From an uncultured Alphaproteobacteria bacterium (GTDB lineage Bacteria > Pseudomonadota > Alphaproteobacteria > Rs-D84), in NCBI GenBank assembly GCA_934232895.1, contig CAKQGH010000001.1, forward strand, positions 80,401 through 144,400: a stretch of DNA of 64,000 nt, written 5' to 3'. Of the stretch, positions 1-6,404 are shown piece by piece (position 1 is the first letter of the stretch; every line of letters starts with the position of its first letter). The notes beneath the pieces were generated by a model. The model ran no database searches. It was not told where the DNA came from and saw nothing but the letters and a program-made list of their open reading frames with translations. The position numbers and the translations under genes were made by a program.

Positions 1-92
1 GGTGCATGTGCACCAATGTCCATTACCATTTCCAGCTTTTCGGCCGGCGCATCCACCATGGCCAATGCCGATTTAATTTGTTCGTATGTCAT
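1..92 (-). CDS. sufE: SufE-like sulfur acceptor, 5' part only
   Basis: Thirty codons are visible from the ATG at 92 and the frame runs off the window edge. The N-terminus (MTYEQIKSALAMVDAPAEK, then LEMVMDIGAHA) fits the first helix of SufE, where a short helix is followed by a leucine/isoleucine-glycine turn. SufE takes persulfide sulfur from SufS and passes it to the SufBCD scaffold. It begins 4 bp after the sufT-like stop, in the suf operon order SufS, SufT, SufE. The catalytic cysteine lies outside the window, so the call rests on the N-terminal pattern and the context. Confidence 0.6.
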   Translation of the reverse strand, partial: MTYEQIKSALAMVDAPAEKLEMVMDIGAHA

Positions 93-96
93 ACAA

Positions 97-411
97 TTAC
101 CATCCATGTTCGGTTAAATCTAATTCCAACCGCGCCGCATCCGACATGCGTGACAAATCCCACGCCGGTTCCCATACCAGGTTTACATGCACGGGCACCG
201 CGCCCGTCACATTTTGAACAGCGATGCGAACCTGGTCCAATAATTCTTCCATCATGGGACATGTTGGGCTGGTAAAAGTCATATCTATATCAACCGAATC
301 GGGGTTTATATCAATTTTATATACCAACCCCATGTCCCAAATATTTACCGGAATTTCTGGGTCAAACACGGTTTTAAGTGCCGCAATAATATCGTCACGC
401 GTAAATGCCAT
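97..411 (-). CDS. sufT: SufT-like MIP18/DUF59 Fe-S assembly protein
   Basis: This is a 104-residue single-domain DUF59 (MIP18/PaaD-like) protein. The family signature is visible: DPEIPVNIWDMGLVY near residues 17-31 and the TSPTCPMMEELLDQV stretch at about 48-62 with the conserved cysteine. SufT-type proteins help mature or insert Fe-S clusters. The gene starts 1 bp after sufS ends and is followed 4 bp later by a SufE-like gene, so all three are almost certainly one transcript. The length is normal for a stand-alone DUF59 protein. PaaD-type phenylacetate genes are an alternative family member, but nothing nearby supports that pathway. Confidence 0.85.
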   Translation of the reverse strand: MAFTRDDIIAALKTVFDPEIPVNIWDMGLVYKIDINPDSVDIDMTFTSPTCPMMEELLDQVRIAVQNVTGAVPVHVNLVWEPAWDLSRMSDAARLELDLTEHGW

Positions 412-412
412 T

Positions 413-1504
413 TTATTTCACCACACTGTTTATAATTTCAACCGCCCCGCGCGCGTCATCCATTGTATTATATGAACCAACCGATATACGCGCACTGCCC
501 GGGATTTCGAACATTTGATGTATCCACGATGCGCACATATTTCCCACACGCAGGCACAGTCCATGCGCCCCAACCAACGCACCAAAATCCAACACATGCA
601 TATCGGAAATGATAAATGTTAAAATCGCCGCATCCCGCGCGGTTAAAATTTTTATCCGCGGATTTTGTGACAATGCATCATACATATATTTTATCAATCC
701 CATATCCGGCCGGTGCAGCGATATGTTTTCAATTGCCGCGGTCAAGCCTGCAATTTGTGTCAATGGCAATGTTCCGGCCTCCCAACAATCGGGGGTTGGC
801 TGTAATGTAAATGTGCCATCGGGCAAAACGCGATTCACCATACCACCGCCAAATTTATCGGGCGCGAATCGCGATGGGTCTTTGATATACATTATGCCCA
901 ATCCGGTATCTGCACCAATTTTATGTGCCGACCAGCATATAAAATCGGCATCCCATTGCGACGCGTCTATTTCATCGTGCACAACATATTGCGCCGCATC
1001 AACAACAACAATTAAATTCGGATTTTTTTCGCGTGCCGCGCGTACAATTGCCGACACATTTTGTGGGCGCCCCAAAACATTCGACATTGCCGTCACAACC
1101 AATACATCAACATTTGGTACGCGTCCCACATCAATATCAAAATTTGCATCCAGCGCGCATTCAATAACCTTGCACCCCGCCGCAACCCACGGCAGGCGCG
1201 CACTGTGATGATCCAACGCCGACACACCAACACGCGTCGTCGCGCCCGGCCGAACGATTCGCACCACACGGTTTAATCCATCTGTCGCCCCCGATGTAAA
1301 TATAATCTGGTGTGGGGCGGCACCCATAAATTCGGCAACCGCGCGCCGCGCATGCGCCACCATTTCATCAACCGCCGCCGCACGCGCACAAATGCCCCGC
1401 CCCGCGTTCGCGTACGCATCGCGCATAAACGATTGCTGGGCCTGGATAACAGACTCTGGTTTCAATGCCGATGCCGCCGCATCTAAGTATATGATTTTAT
1501 TCAT
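413..1504 (-). CDS. sufS: Cysteine desulfurase (SufS/class V aminotransferase)
   Basis: This PLP enzyme removes sulfur from cysteine for Fe-S cluster assembly. The PLP lysine is K195 in WSAHKIGADTG, the cofactor aspartate is D169 in VVVDAAQ, and a PLP-stacking histidine sits in DHHSARLPW near residue 100. The probable persulfide cysteine is C324 in RVGNMCASW. At 363 residues it is about 40 shorter than typical SufS, with a trimmed N-terminus and condensed C-terminal part. It is first in a sufS-sufT-sufE run. SufB, SufC and SufD are not in the window. The start ATG is preceded by GAGAAAA, a weak ribosome site. Confidence 0.9.
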   Translation of the reverse strand: MNKIIYLDAAASALKPESVIQAQQSFMRDAYANAGRGICARAAAVDEMVAHARRAVAEFMGAAPHQIIFTSGATDGLNRVVRIVRPGATTRVGVSALDHHSARLPWVAAGCKVIECALDANFDIDVGRVPNVDVLVVTAMSNVLGRPQNVSAIVRAAREKNPNLIVVVDAAQYVVHDEIDASQWDADFICWSAHKIGADTGLGIMYIKDPSRFAPDKFGGGMVNRVLPDGTFTLQPTPDCWEAGTLPLTQIAGLTAAIENISLHRPDMGLIKYMYDALSQNPRIKILTARDAAILTFIISDMHVLDFGALVGAHGLCLRVGNMCASWIHQMFEIPGSARISVGSYNTMDDARGAVEIINSVVK

Positions 1505-1531
1505 TTATGTTTTCTCTTGCATTTTTTACCG

Positions 1532-1559
1532 ATTATAATACACTTGCCCAAAATATCAA
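1532..1559. promoter_or_regulatory. Divergent sufS / trxA promoter with shared palindromic -10
   Basis: The self-complementary core ATTATAAT at 1532-1539 gives a TATAAT box on both strands. For sufS (minus strand) a TTGATA -35 lies at 1559-1554 with a 16-nt spacer. For trxA (plus strand) the matching -35 is poor. One polymerase at this site would exclude the other, so the two directions may compete. This is inferred from hexamer matches only. Confidence 0.5.
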
Positions 1560-1577
1560 TAGCAGAAGGAGAAAAAG

Positions 1578-1895
1578 ATGGCTTTGGAACACGCAAACGA
1601 CACTAATTTTGATTCAATGTTGGCGGGTGGCATCACATTGGTTGATTTCTGGGCATCTTGGTGCGGCCCATGCCGTATGTTTGGCCCGATATTTGAAACG
1701 GTATCTGACGAAATCAGCGATGTAAAATTTGTTAAATTTGAAATTGATGAAACAAACCGCCGCACACCTGCAAAATATGGTATTCGCAGTATCCCCAGCG
1801 TTTTGGCATTCAAAAACGGCGAATTGATTGAGGCCAGAACCGGTCTGATGGACGAAGATACATTAAAACAGTGGATTAATGAATTAAAGGGATGA
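1578..1895 (+). CDS. trxA: Thioredoxin
   Basis: A 105-residue thioredoxin with the WCGPC active site (C29, C32) and the cis-proline at P73 in IRSIPSV. It reduces protein disulfides in the cytoplasm using electrons from thioredoxin reductase; a trxB gene lies at 31761-32666. A clear AGAAGGAG ribosome site precedes the start. It is divergent from sufS and overlaps the next ORF's alternative ATG at its stop (ATGA), so the downstream dksA-like gene is probably co-transcribed. Length and motifs are ordinary. Confidence 0.95.
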   Translation: MALEHANDTNFDSMLAGGITLVDFWASWCGPCRMFGPIFETVSDEISDVKFVKFEIDETNRRTPAKYGIRSIPSVLAFKNGELIEARTGLMDEDTLKQWINELKG

Positions 1896-1900
1896 TAAAA

Positions 1901-2335
1901 ATGGCAGCAAAGAAGAGTTACAAGACAATTGAATTGCCACCGAAATATACACCGAAAAAATCGGAACCATATATGTGCCCCGAACAATTGGCGTACTTTT
2001 ACCGTATGCTGATGGCACAAAAAGATGAAATTGTTCACGAAAGCGATTCCGTGTTGAGTGCGGTACGCTTGGCCGAAAAGACCGAGGCCGCCGGCGTCGG
2101 TGACGATTCGGACAACGCCACATACGAACAGGATATAACAATGAACCTGCGTATGTCGGAACGCGACAATAATTTGTTAAAAAAAATCAATGCCGCGTTA
2201 GATCGCATTGAAAACGGCACATACGGGTACAGCGTTGTATCGGGCGATGAAATTGGCCTGAACCGTATGATGGCGCGCCCCCTGGCAACGATGACCATCG
2301 AAGAACAGGAAGAATACGAACAACGCCGTGAATAA
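1901..2335 (+). CDS. DksA/TraR-family RNA polymerase regulator lacking zinc cysteines
   Basis: This 144-residue protein has the DksA layout: an N-terminal segment with MCPEQLAYF, a coiled coil whose tip carries acidic residues (DDSDNATYEQD, about 68-79), and the C-terminal IGLNRMMARPLAT motif. DksA binds the RNA polymerase secondary channel and tunes the ppGpp response. The four zinc-finger cysteines are gone: the first C-x2-C reads S111-VV-S114, and the second pair is replaced in ATMTIEEQE. Zinc-independent DksA homologues are known in other proteobacteria. The start at 1901 is preferred over the in-frame ATG at 1892 because AAAGGG ends 9 nt before it. A bidirectional terminator follows. Confidence 0.85.
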   Translation: MAAKKSYKTIELPPKYTPKKSEPYMCPEQLAYFYRMLMAQKDEIVHESDSVLSAVRLAEKTEAAGVGDDSDNATYEQDITMNLRMSERDNNLLKKINAALDRIENGTYGYSVVSGDEIGLNRMMARPLATMTIEEQEEYEQRRE

Positions 2336-2348
2336 AAAAAACGGTAAT

Positions 2349-2380
2349 AAAAAAGCGCGAATTAAATTCGCGCTTTTTTT
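2349..2380. terminator. Bidirectional intrinsic terminator (dksA-like / tatA)
   Basis: The stem GCGCGAATT / AATTCGCGC is flanked by an A-run on the left and TTTTTTT on the right, so it can terminate both converging transcripts. It overlaps the tatA stop codon. Confidence 0.85.
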
Positions 2381-2639
2381 ATTTCTTGCTCGCCTTTTTA
2401 ACGGGTGATTTTTTTACCGCTTTTTTGACTGGCTTCTTTGTTGCAGATGTTTTTGCCGCGGACTTTTTTTCGGCCCGGGGCGATGCCGCATCAGATGGTT
2501 TATTTTTTATTTCCTTTTTAAAAACATTTACCCCATCGGCCAGATTTTTCATCATACCTGGGATTTTCGCACTGCCAAACAAAATGACAACCAAAACAAC
2601 AATTACCAGAATTTCGGCCCAACCAAGTCTTCCAAACAT
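2379..2639 (-). CDS. tatA: Sec-independent translocase subunit TatA
   Basis: TatA forms the size-adaptable pore of the twin-arginine pathway for folded proteins. This 86-residue protein has one N-terminal membrane helix (WAEILVIVVLVVILFG), the FGSAKIPG hinge and an amphipathic helix. The tail from about residue 48 is almost all Lys, Ala, Ser and Pro in short repeats, resembling histone-H1-like tails and more basic than usual. tatB and tatC are not adjacent. A SPOR-domain gene lies upstream in the same direction, which is a common alphaproteobacterial arrangement near tat genes. Confidence 0.9.
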   Translation of the reverse strand: MFGRLGWAEILVIVVLVVILFGSAKIPGMMKNLADGVNVFKKEIKNKPSDAASPRAEKKSAAKTSATKKPVKKAVKKSPVKKASKK

Positions 2640-2660
2640 TTTATATTTCCTTTGCTTTAA

Positions 2661-3434
2661 TTATTTTGCGACATAGCAGCTCAGTCCGTCCGATTTTGCA
2701 TTCTGGCAAAAACCATTTGCATCAGACGCCGTTGCGAACGCAATACGCAGACGATATGTCGTTGTACCATTTGGCAATTGCGCCGCCAAAATCACAAATT
2801 GTTTACCGGCAAACAATCCACTGTGCTGGGCCAGCAATTTACGCTGGGCAGATTCCGCCAATGCGCGTGTGCTGTGCGAACCAAATTGTACATACCAACC
2901 ACCGTGTGTCGGTGCGACCTGTTGTTTGGCCACTTTCTTAGGTGCGGGTTTTGCCGCCGCCTTTTTCACCGCGGGCTTTGCCGCCGGCTTCGCCGCTGGC
3001 TTGTCCGGATTAAATGTGACGGGTTTTCTGTCCTCGATAACGCGAACCGGGGTGCCACTTTGTTCGGGTTCCACAACTGGCACGGGTTTCGGTGCCGGTG
3101 CGGGCGCGACCACTGGTGCGGGTGCCGGGACATCTGGTTTAACCTGGGCCGGGGTTGGTGCCGGACGTGCCGGTGGCACAATTGCATCACCCTCTTCTAT
3201 AATTACGGCCGGGGCATCCAAGTCAACCTCTATCGATGACGAAGAATTTCCACCCACGGTACGAACGATAATATAGGTCGCCAAAATAATGACAACAACA
3301 CTGACCGCCATCAACAGCCACGGCTTTTTCGGACGCGGCGTGGAAAACGGCGTGACCTCGGGCAAAGCCTCTTCGGTTGTGGTGTCATCATCCAAATCCA
3401 ATAAATCCAAATTGTTGTTGTTATCTTCGTTCAT
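2661..3434 (-). CDS. SPOR-domain membrane protein
   Basis: Predicted inner-membrane, cell-division-associated protein of 257 residues. It has an acidic, Asn-rich cytoplasmic head, one membrane helix (PWLLMAVSVVVIILATYIIV, about 38-57), a long Pro/Ala/Lys-rich periplasmic linker (about 80-180) and a C-terminal SPOR domain beginning near GGWYVQFGS and ending in CYVAK. SPOR domains bind glycan strands lacking stem peptides at the septum. The ATG at 3434 is chosen because GGGGGA lies 7 nt upstream; in-frame starts further upstream have no ribosome site. Cysteines near the end may form a disulfide. Confidence 0.85.
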   Translation of the reverse strand: MNEDNNNNLDLLDLDDDTTTEEALPEVTPFSTPRPKKPWLLMAVSVVVIILATYIIVRTVGGNSSSSIEVDLDAPAVIIEEGDAIVPPARPAPTPAQVKPDVPAPAPVVAPAPAPKPVPVVEPEQSGTPVRVIEDRKPVTFNPDKPAAKPAAKPAVKKAAAKPAPKKVAKQQVAPTHGGWYVQFGSHSTRALAESAQRKLLAQHSGLFAGKQFVILAAQLPNGTTTYRLRIAFATASDANGFCQNAKSDGLSCYVAK

Positions 3435-3508
3435 CTGGAAATCCCCCATAGTTCTTTGCGACAATTATATCATAAAAAAAGCCAATTCACAAAGAATATA
3501 TGACGAAA

Positions 3509-3652
3509 TTATTTAGGCATTTGGCCAAAATGTGGTGGAACAATCAGTTTATGATTTTCCGCAACAATCGGTTCGGTTTCACATGTCTGGGTACACGCCG
3601 ACAGTACAATCGGCATTGCAACCACCGCCAACAACAAAATTACTTTTTTCAT
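3509..3652 (-). CDS. Small lipoprotein (47 aa)
   Basis: A 47-residue precursor with a Lys-rich start, a hydrophobic stretch and a lipobox L-S-A-C, leaving a mature lipoprotein of about 29 residues with a second cysteine. Two AAAGGA sites precede the ATG at 3652. It sits 59 bp after thrS in the same direction. The final VPPHFGQMPK vaguely resembles the end motif of BamF-like DUF3035 lipoproteins, but the match is too short to rely on. Function unknown. Confidence 0.6.
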   Translation of the reverse strand: MKKVILLLAVVAMPIVLSACTQTCETEPIVAENHKLIVPPHFGQMPK

Positions 3653-3711
3653 TTTCCTTTCCTTTATATATAAAGCGATGGCGCGCGGAATTATCCACGC
3701 GCCCGCCAATT

Positions 3712-5445
3712 TTACCGCGGCATTTTAACCGCATCTGTCATCTGGGCAATAAATTCAGACAACGACATTGTTTCCTGTTTATCCGTTCCCAAACGACGCA
3801 GGGTCACCGTTTTGTCTGCGGCCTCTTTTTCACCAACGACGGCGATAATCGGCGTTTTGGCCAATGACAGTTCGCGAATCTTGTAATTTACCTTTTCATC
3901 GCGCAGGTCGGCACGTGCCCATATACCCGCGTTACGCAGTTCGTCCGCAACCATTGTTGCATATTCAGAAACCTTGCCCGAAATTGGCGCAACAACAACC
4001 GGCTCTGGCGACAGCCACAACGGCAAATTGCCACCCGTTGATTCCAGCAAGATTCCCATAAAGCGTTCAATTGAACCCAACATTGCACGGTGCAACATAA
4101 TTGGGCGATGTTTTTCGCCATCTTCGCCGACATAGGACAAATCAAAACGTTCTGGCAAATTCATATCCAACTGAATTGTGCCACACTGCCAGATGCGCCC
4201 CATTGAATCTTTCAGATAGTTATCAATTTTCGGACCATAGAACGCCGCGTCGCCTTCGGCAATTTCGTATTCAATGCCATTGTCGTCCAGTGCGCGTTTC
4301 AATGCCGCCTCGGCCTTGTCCCAAATTTCGTCCGAACCAATACGAAATTCAGATTCCTTGCGGGTTGCCAATTTCATTGAAATTTTATCAAAACCGAATT
4401 TGCCATAAATATCCTTGATGAAACGCAGAATCTTTACAACCTCGGTTTCCAGCTGTTCTTCGGTGCAGAAAATGTGCGCATCGTCCTGGGTAAATTCACG
4501 AACGCGCATCAGACCGGACAGCCCCCCCGCCGCCTCGTAACGATTTACCTTGCCAAATTCTGCCAGATACATTGGCAAATCTTTGTATGATTTAATACCC
4601 TGGCCAAATACCAACATACCGCCCGGGCACGACATCGGCTTTACACAGAATGTTTTTCCATCCTGGGTTTTACCAGAATAATTATGTTCACCATATTTTG
4701 CCCAGTGGCCACTGCGTTCCCACAGACTGCGGTCCATAACAGACGGCGTGGAAATTTCCAGGTACCCCGCCCGTTCTTGGCGACCACGGATATATTCAAT
4801 CAGGCGACGATAAATCTTGTATCCCTTGTCGTGCCAGAACACCGCACCCGGTGCATAATCTGGTTCAAAGTGAAACAAATCCATATCTTTGCCCAATTTA
4901 CGGTTGTCGCGCGCGGCGGCCTCGGCCACGTTTTTCAGGTGTTGTTCCAATTCTTCGCGGGTCGCGAACGCGTCAACATATATACGCTGCAACATTTTGT
5001 TTTTCGCATCGCCCTTCCAGTATGCACCGGCAACATTGCGGATTTTGAACGCATCACGCGGTAAATCTTTGGATGATTCAACGTGTGGCCCACGGCACAG
5101 GTCGGTGAAATCACGGAACGTATAGACCGACAATGCCTCGCCCGCGGCATCATATTCGTTTAACCATTCCATTTTATATGGCTGGTTGGCGAATAATTGT
5201 TTAGCTTCATCCAAGCTGACATTACGCTGTTCAAAACGGCCGTTTGATTTAATCAGCGCGTGCATTTCGTGTTCAATTTTTTCAAAGTCTTCTTCGGAAA
5301 ATCTGTGTTCGGTATCAAAGTCATAGTAAAACCCGTTTTCAATTGCCGGGCCACCCGCGAATTTGACATCTGGGTACAGTTTCTGAACCGCCGCCGCCAT
5401 AACATGCGCCAGCGAATGACGAATCGTTTCTATTGGATATGACAT
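3712..5445 (-). CDS. thrS: Threonyl-tRNA synthetase without TGS domain
   Basis: Charges tRNA-Thr and clears mischarged Ser-tRNA-Thr. The protein is 577 residues, about 65 shorter than E. coli ThrS, because the N-terminal TGS domain is absent. It begins directly in the editing domain, whose HSLAH zinc/editing motif is at residues 10-14 and whose partner RGPHVESS follows later. The class II catalytic core (SCPGGMLVFGQG, RVREFTQDDAHIFC, MLHRAMLGSIERFMG) and the C-terminal anticodon-binding domain are intact. The start has an AAGAAAGG site. Upstream lies a leader with a threonine-rich peptide and hairpins (5507-5630), suggesting control by threonyl-tRNA supply. Confidence 0.95.
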   Translation of the reverse strand: MSYPIETIRHSLAHVMAAAVQKLYPDVKFAGGPAIENGFYYDFDTEHRFSEEDFEKIEHEMHALIKSNGRFEQRNVSLDEAKQLFANQPYKMEWLNEYDAAGEALSVYTFRDFTDLCRGPHVESSKDLPRDAFKIRNVAGAYWKGDAKNKMLQRIYVDAFATREELEQHLKNVAEAAARDNRKLGKDMDLFHFEPDYAPGAVFWHDKGYKIYRRLIEYIRGRQERAGYLEISTPSVMDRSLWERSGHWAKYGEHNYSGKTQDGKTFCVKPMSCPGGMLVFGQGIKSYKDLPMYLAEFGKVNRYEAAGGLSGLMRVREFTQDDAHIFCTEEQLETEVVKILRFIKDIYGKFGFDKISMKLATRKESEFRIGSDEIWDKAEAALKRALDDNGIEYEIAEGDAAFYGPKIDNYLKDSMGRIWQCGTIQLDMNLPERFDLSYVGEDGEKHRPIMLHRAMLGSIERFMGILLESTGGNLPLWLSPEPVVVAPISGKVSEYATMVADELRNAGIWARADLRDEKVNYKIRELSLAKTPIIAVVGEKEAADKTVTLRRLGTDKQETMSLSEFIAQMTDAVKMPR

Positions 5446-5506
5446 AATTATAAACCTTTCTTACTTTGGTTTTTGTTGTTTTTGTTTTGTTTGATTATTG
5501 CATTGC

Positions 5507-5547
5507 GCGGTCAAAACCGCAAATAGAAATTACACCCCCGCGGGGGT
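5507..5547 (-). promoter_or_regulatory. thrS leader hairpins
   Basis: Two hairpins follow one another on the minus strand. The first is the perfect palindrome ACCCCCGCGGGGGT (5547-5534). It begins at the last threonine codon of the leader ORF and reaches its end. The second, GCGGT-TTTG-ACCGC (5520-5507), lies just after the leader stop. GCGG in the first could pair with CCGC in the second, allowing alternative folds. Neither is followed by a clean U-run, so the output could be translational or Rho-dependent rather than intrinsic termination. Confidence 0.6.
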
Positions 5548-5580
5548 TGTAGTGGTTGTTGTAAATGTCAAAATAATCAT
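5530..5580 (-). CDS. Threonine-rich leader peptide of thrS
   Basis: A 16-codon ORF reading MIILTFTTTTTTPAGV and then TAA, so 7 of 16 residues are threonine, six of them consecutive. The threonine codons are ACA, ACC and ACT, so more than one isoacceptor would be sampled. GAAAGA upstream gives a modest ribosome site. It resembles attenuation leader peptides such as ThrL, but sits before the synthetase gene rather than a biosynthetic operon; pheM-pheST is the classic precedent for a synthetase. Ribosome stalling on the threonine run would expose or block the hairpins that overlap and follow it. Confidence 0.75.
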   Translation of the reverse strand: MIILTFTTTTTTPAGV

Positions 5581-5601
5581 AAATTCTTTCATGTGCCGTA
5601 T

Positions 5602-5630
5602 ATTTTATGACGATATTATACAAAAATCAA
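5602..5630 (-). promoter_or_regulatory. thrS leader promoter
   Basis: TTGATT (5630-5625), a 17-nt spacer and TAAAAT (5607-5602) place the start of transcription near 5595, about 15 nt before the leader-peptide ATG. A second TATAAT-like box at 5620-5615 has no good partner. Hexamer matches only. Confidence 0.55.
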
Positions 5631-5631
5631 T

Positions 5632-5657
5632 AAAAAATGCCGGCGAACCGGCACTTT
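5632..5657 (-). terminator. Intrinsic terminator after the HlyIII-family gene
   Basis: The stem TGCCGG-CGAA-CCGGCA has a UUCG-type loop on the minus strand and is followed by ATTTTTTATTG in the direction of the minus-strand gene. It separates that gene from the thrS leader promoter. Confidence 0.8.
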
Positions 5658-6404
5658 TTAATAATCAATGATACACCCGAACAGCACCGCGAAAAAGAAG
5701 CACACACTGCCCCCAATTACAAACAGATGCCATATTGCATGTGAAAACTTTAACCGACGCCACAGATAGAATATCACCCCCACCGAATATGACAGGCCCC
5801 CCGCCAAAATAAACCACATACCGCGCGCCGGGATATATTTTATCATTGCCGGCAAAATAAACAGCAATGTCCACCCCATCACCAGATACAGCAATACCAT
5901 CCATTTTGGCTGCTGCTTTGGATTACGGATTTTCATAACCGCCCCAAATATCACGATTGCCCACAGAATGCCAAACACCGTCCATCCAATTGGACCGCGC
6001 AAATTTACCAACATAAACGGCGTGTATGTGCCGGCAATCAACGCATAGATGGCGACGCTGTCCCAGACCTCGAAAAAACACTCGCCCGGTTTGCCGATTG
6101 TCGCGTGACACATTGTTGACCCGAAATACAGTGTAAACATGGTCAGGCCAAAAATCGCACATGATACAATCGCCCATGCGTTGCCCGCCAATGCGGCGTA
6201 AACAACCAACAGTGTCAGCCCCGCAATCGCCAGTCCGATACCAATCCCATGGGTCAGGATGTTCAAAACCTCTTCACATTTTGTGCTGGGGCGTTCCCAA
6301 CGGAACAATCCCGTTGCGCGCAATATGCGCAACAAGCGCCCCCCACGTGCATCGCGTTTAACTTGCTTTACCTCGGTCCGTGAATGTTTTTTTGTTTTAA
6401 CCAT
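5658..6404 (-). CDS. Hemolysin III / PAQR-family membrane protein
   Basis: A 248-residue integral membrane protein with seven predicted helices and the PAQR/HlyIII signatures: a start motif THGIG near residue 52, an SxxxH pair in FGSTMCHA, and a C-terminal histidine cluster in FSHAIWHLFVIGG. These histidines form a metal site in the family. Bacterial members influence membrane homeostasis; direct haemolytic activity is not established. The basic N-terminal 35 residues form an extra cytoplasmic tail. Its start overlaps the gltX stop by 8 nt, so it is translationally coupled to gltX. Confidence 0.85.
   Translation of the reverse strand: MVKTKKHSRTEVKQVKRDARGGRLLRILRATGLFRWERPSTKCEEVLNILTHGIGIGLAIAGLTLLVVYAALAGNAWAIVSCAIFGLTMFTLYFGSTMCHATIGKPGECFFEVWDSVAIYALIAGTYTPFMLVNLRGPIGWTVFGILWAIVIFGAVMKIRNPKQQPKWMVLLYLVMGWTLLFILPAMIKYIPARGMWFILAGGLSYSVGVIFYLWRRLKFSHAIWHLFVIGGSVCFFFAVLFGCIIDY

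Noticed and set aside
609..1208. Long open frame antisense to sufS
   Set aside because: It mirrors the codon pattern of sufS, has no ribosome site or family match, and sufS is conserved across the whole interval.
5446..5630. T-box riboswitch upstream of thrS
   Set aside because: No T-box bulge (TGGNACC) or specifier-loop layout is present, and T-boxes are not typical of proteobacteria. The leader-peptide reading explains the sequence better.
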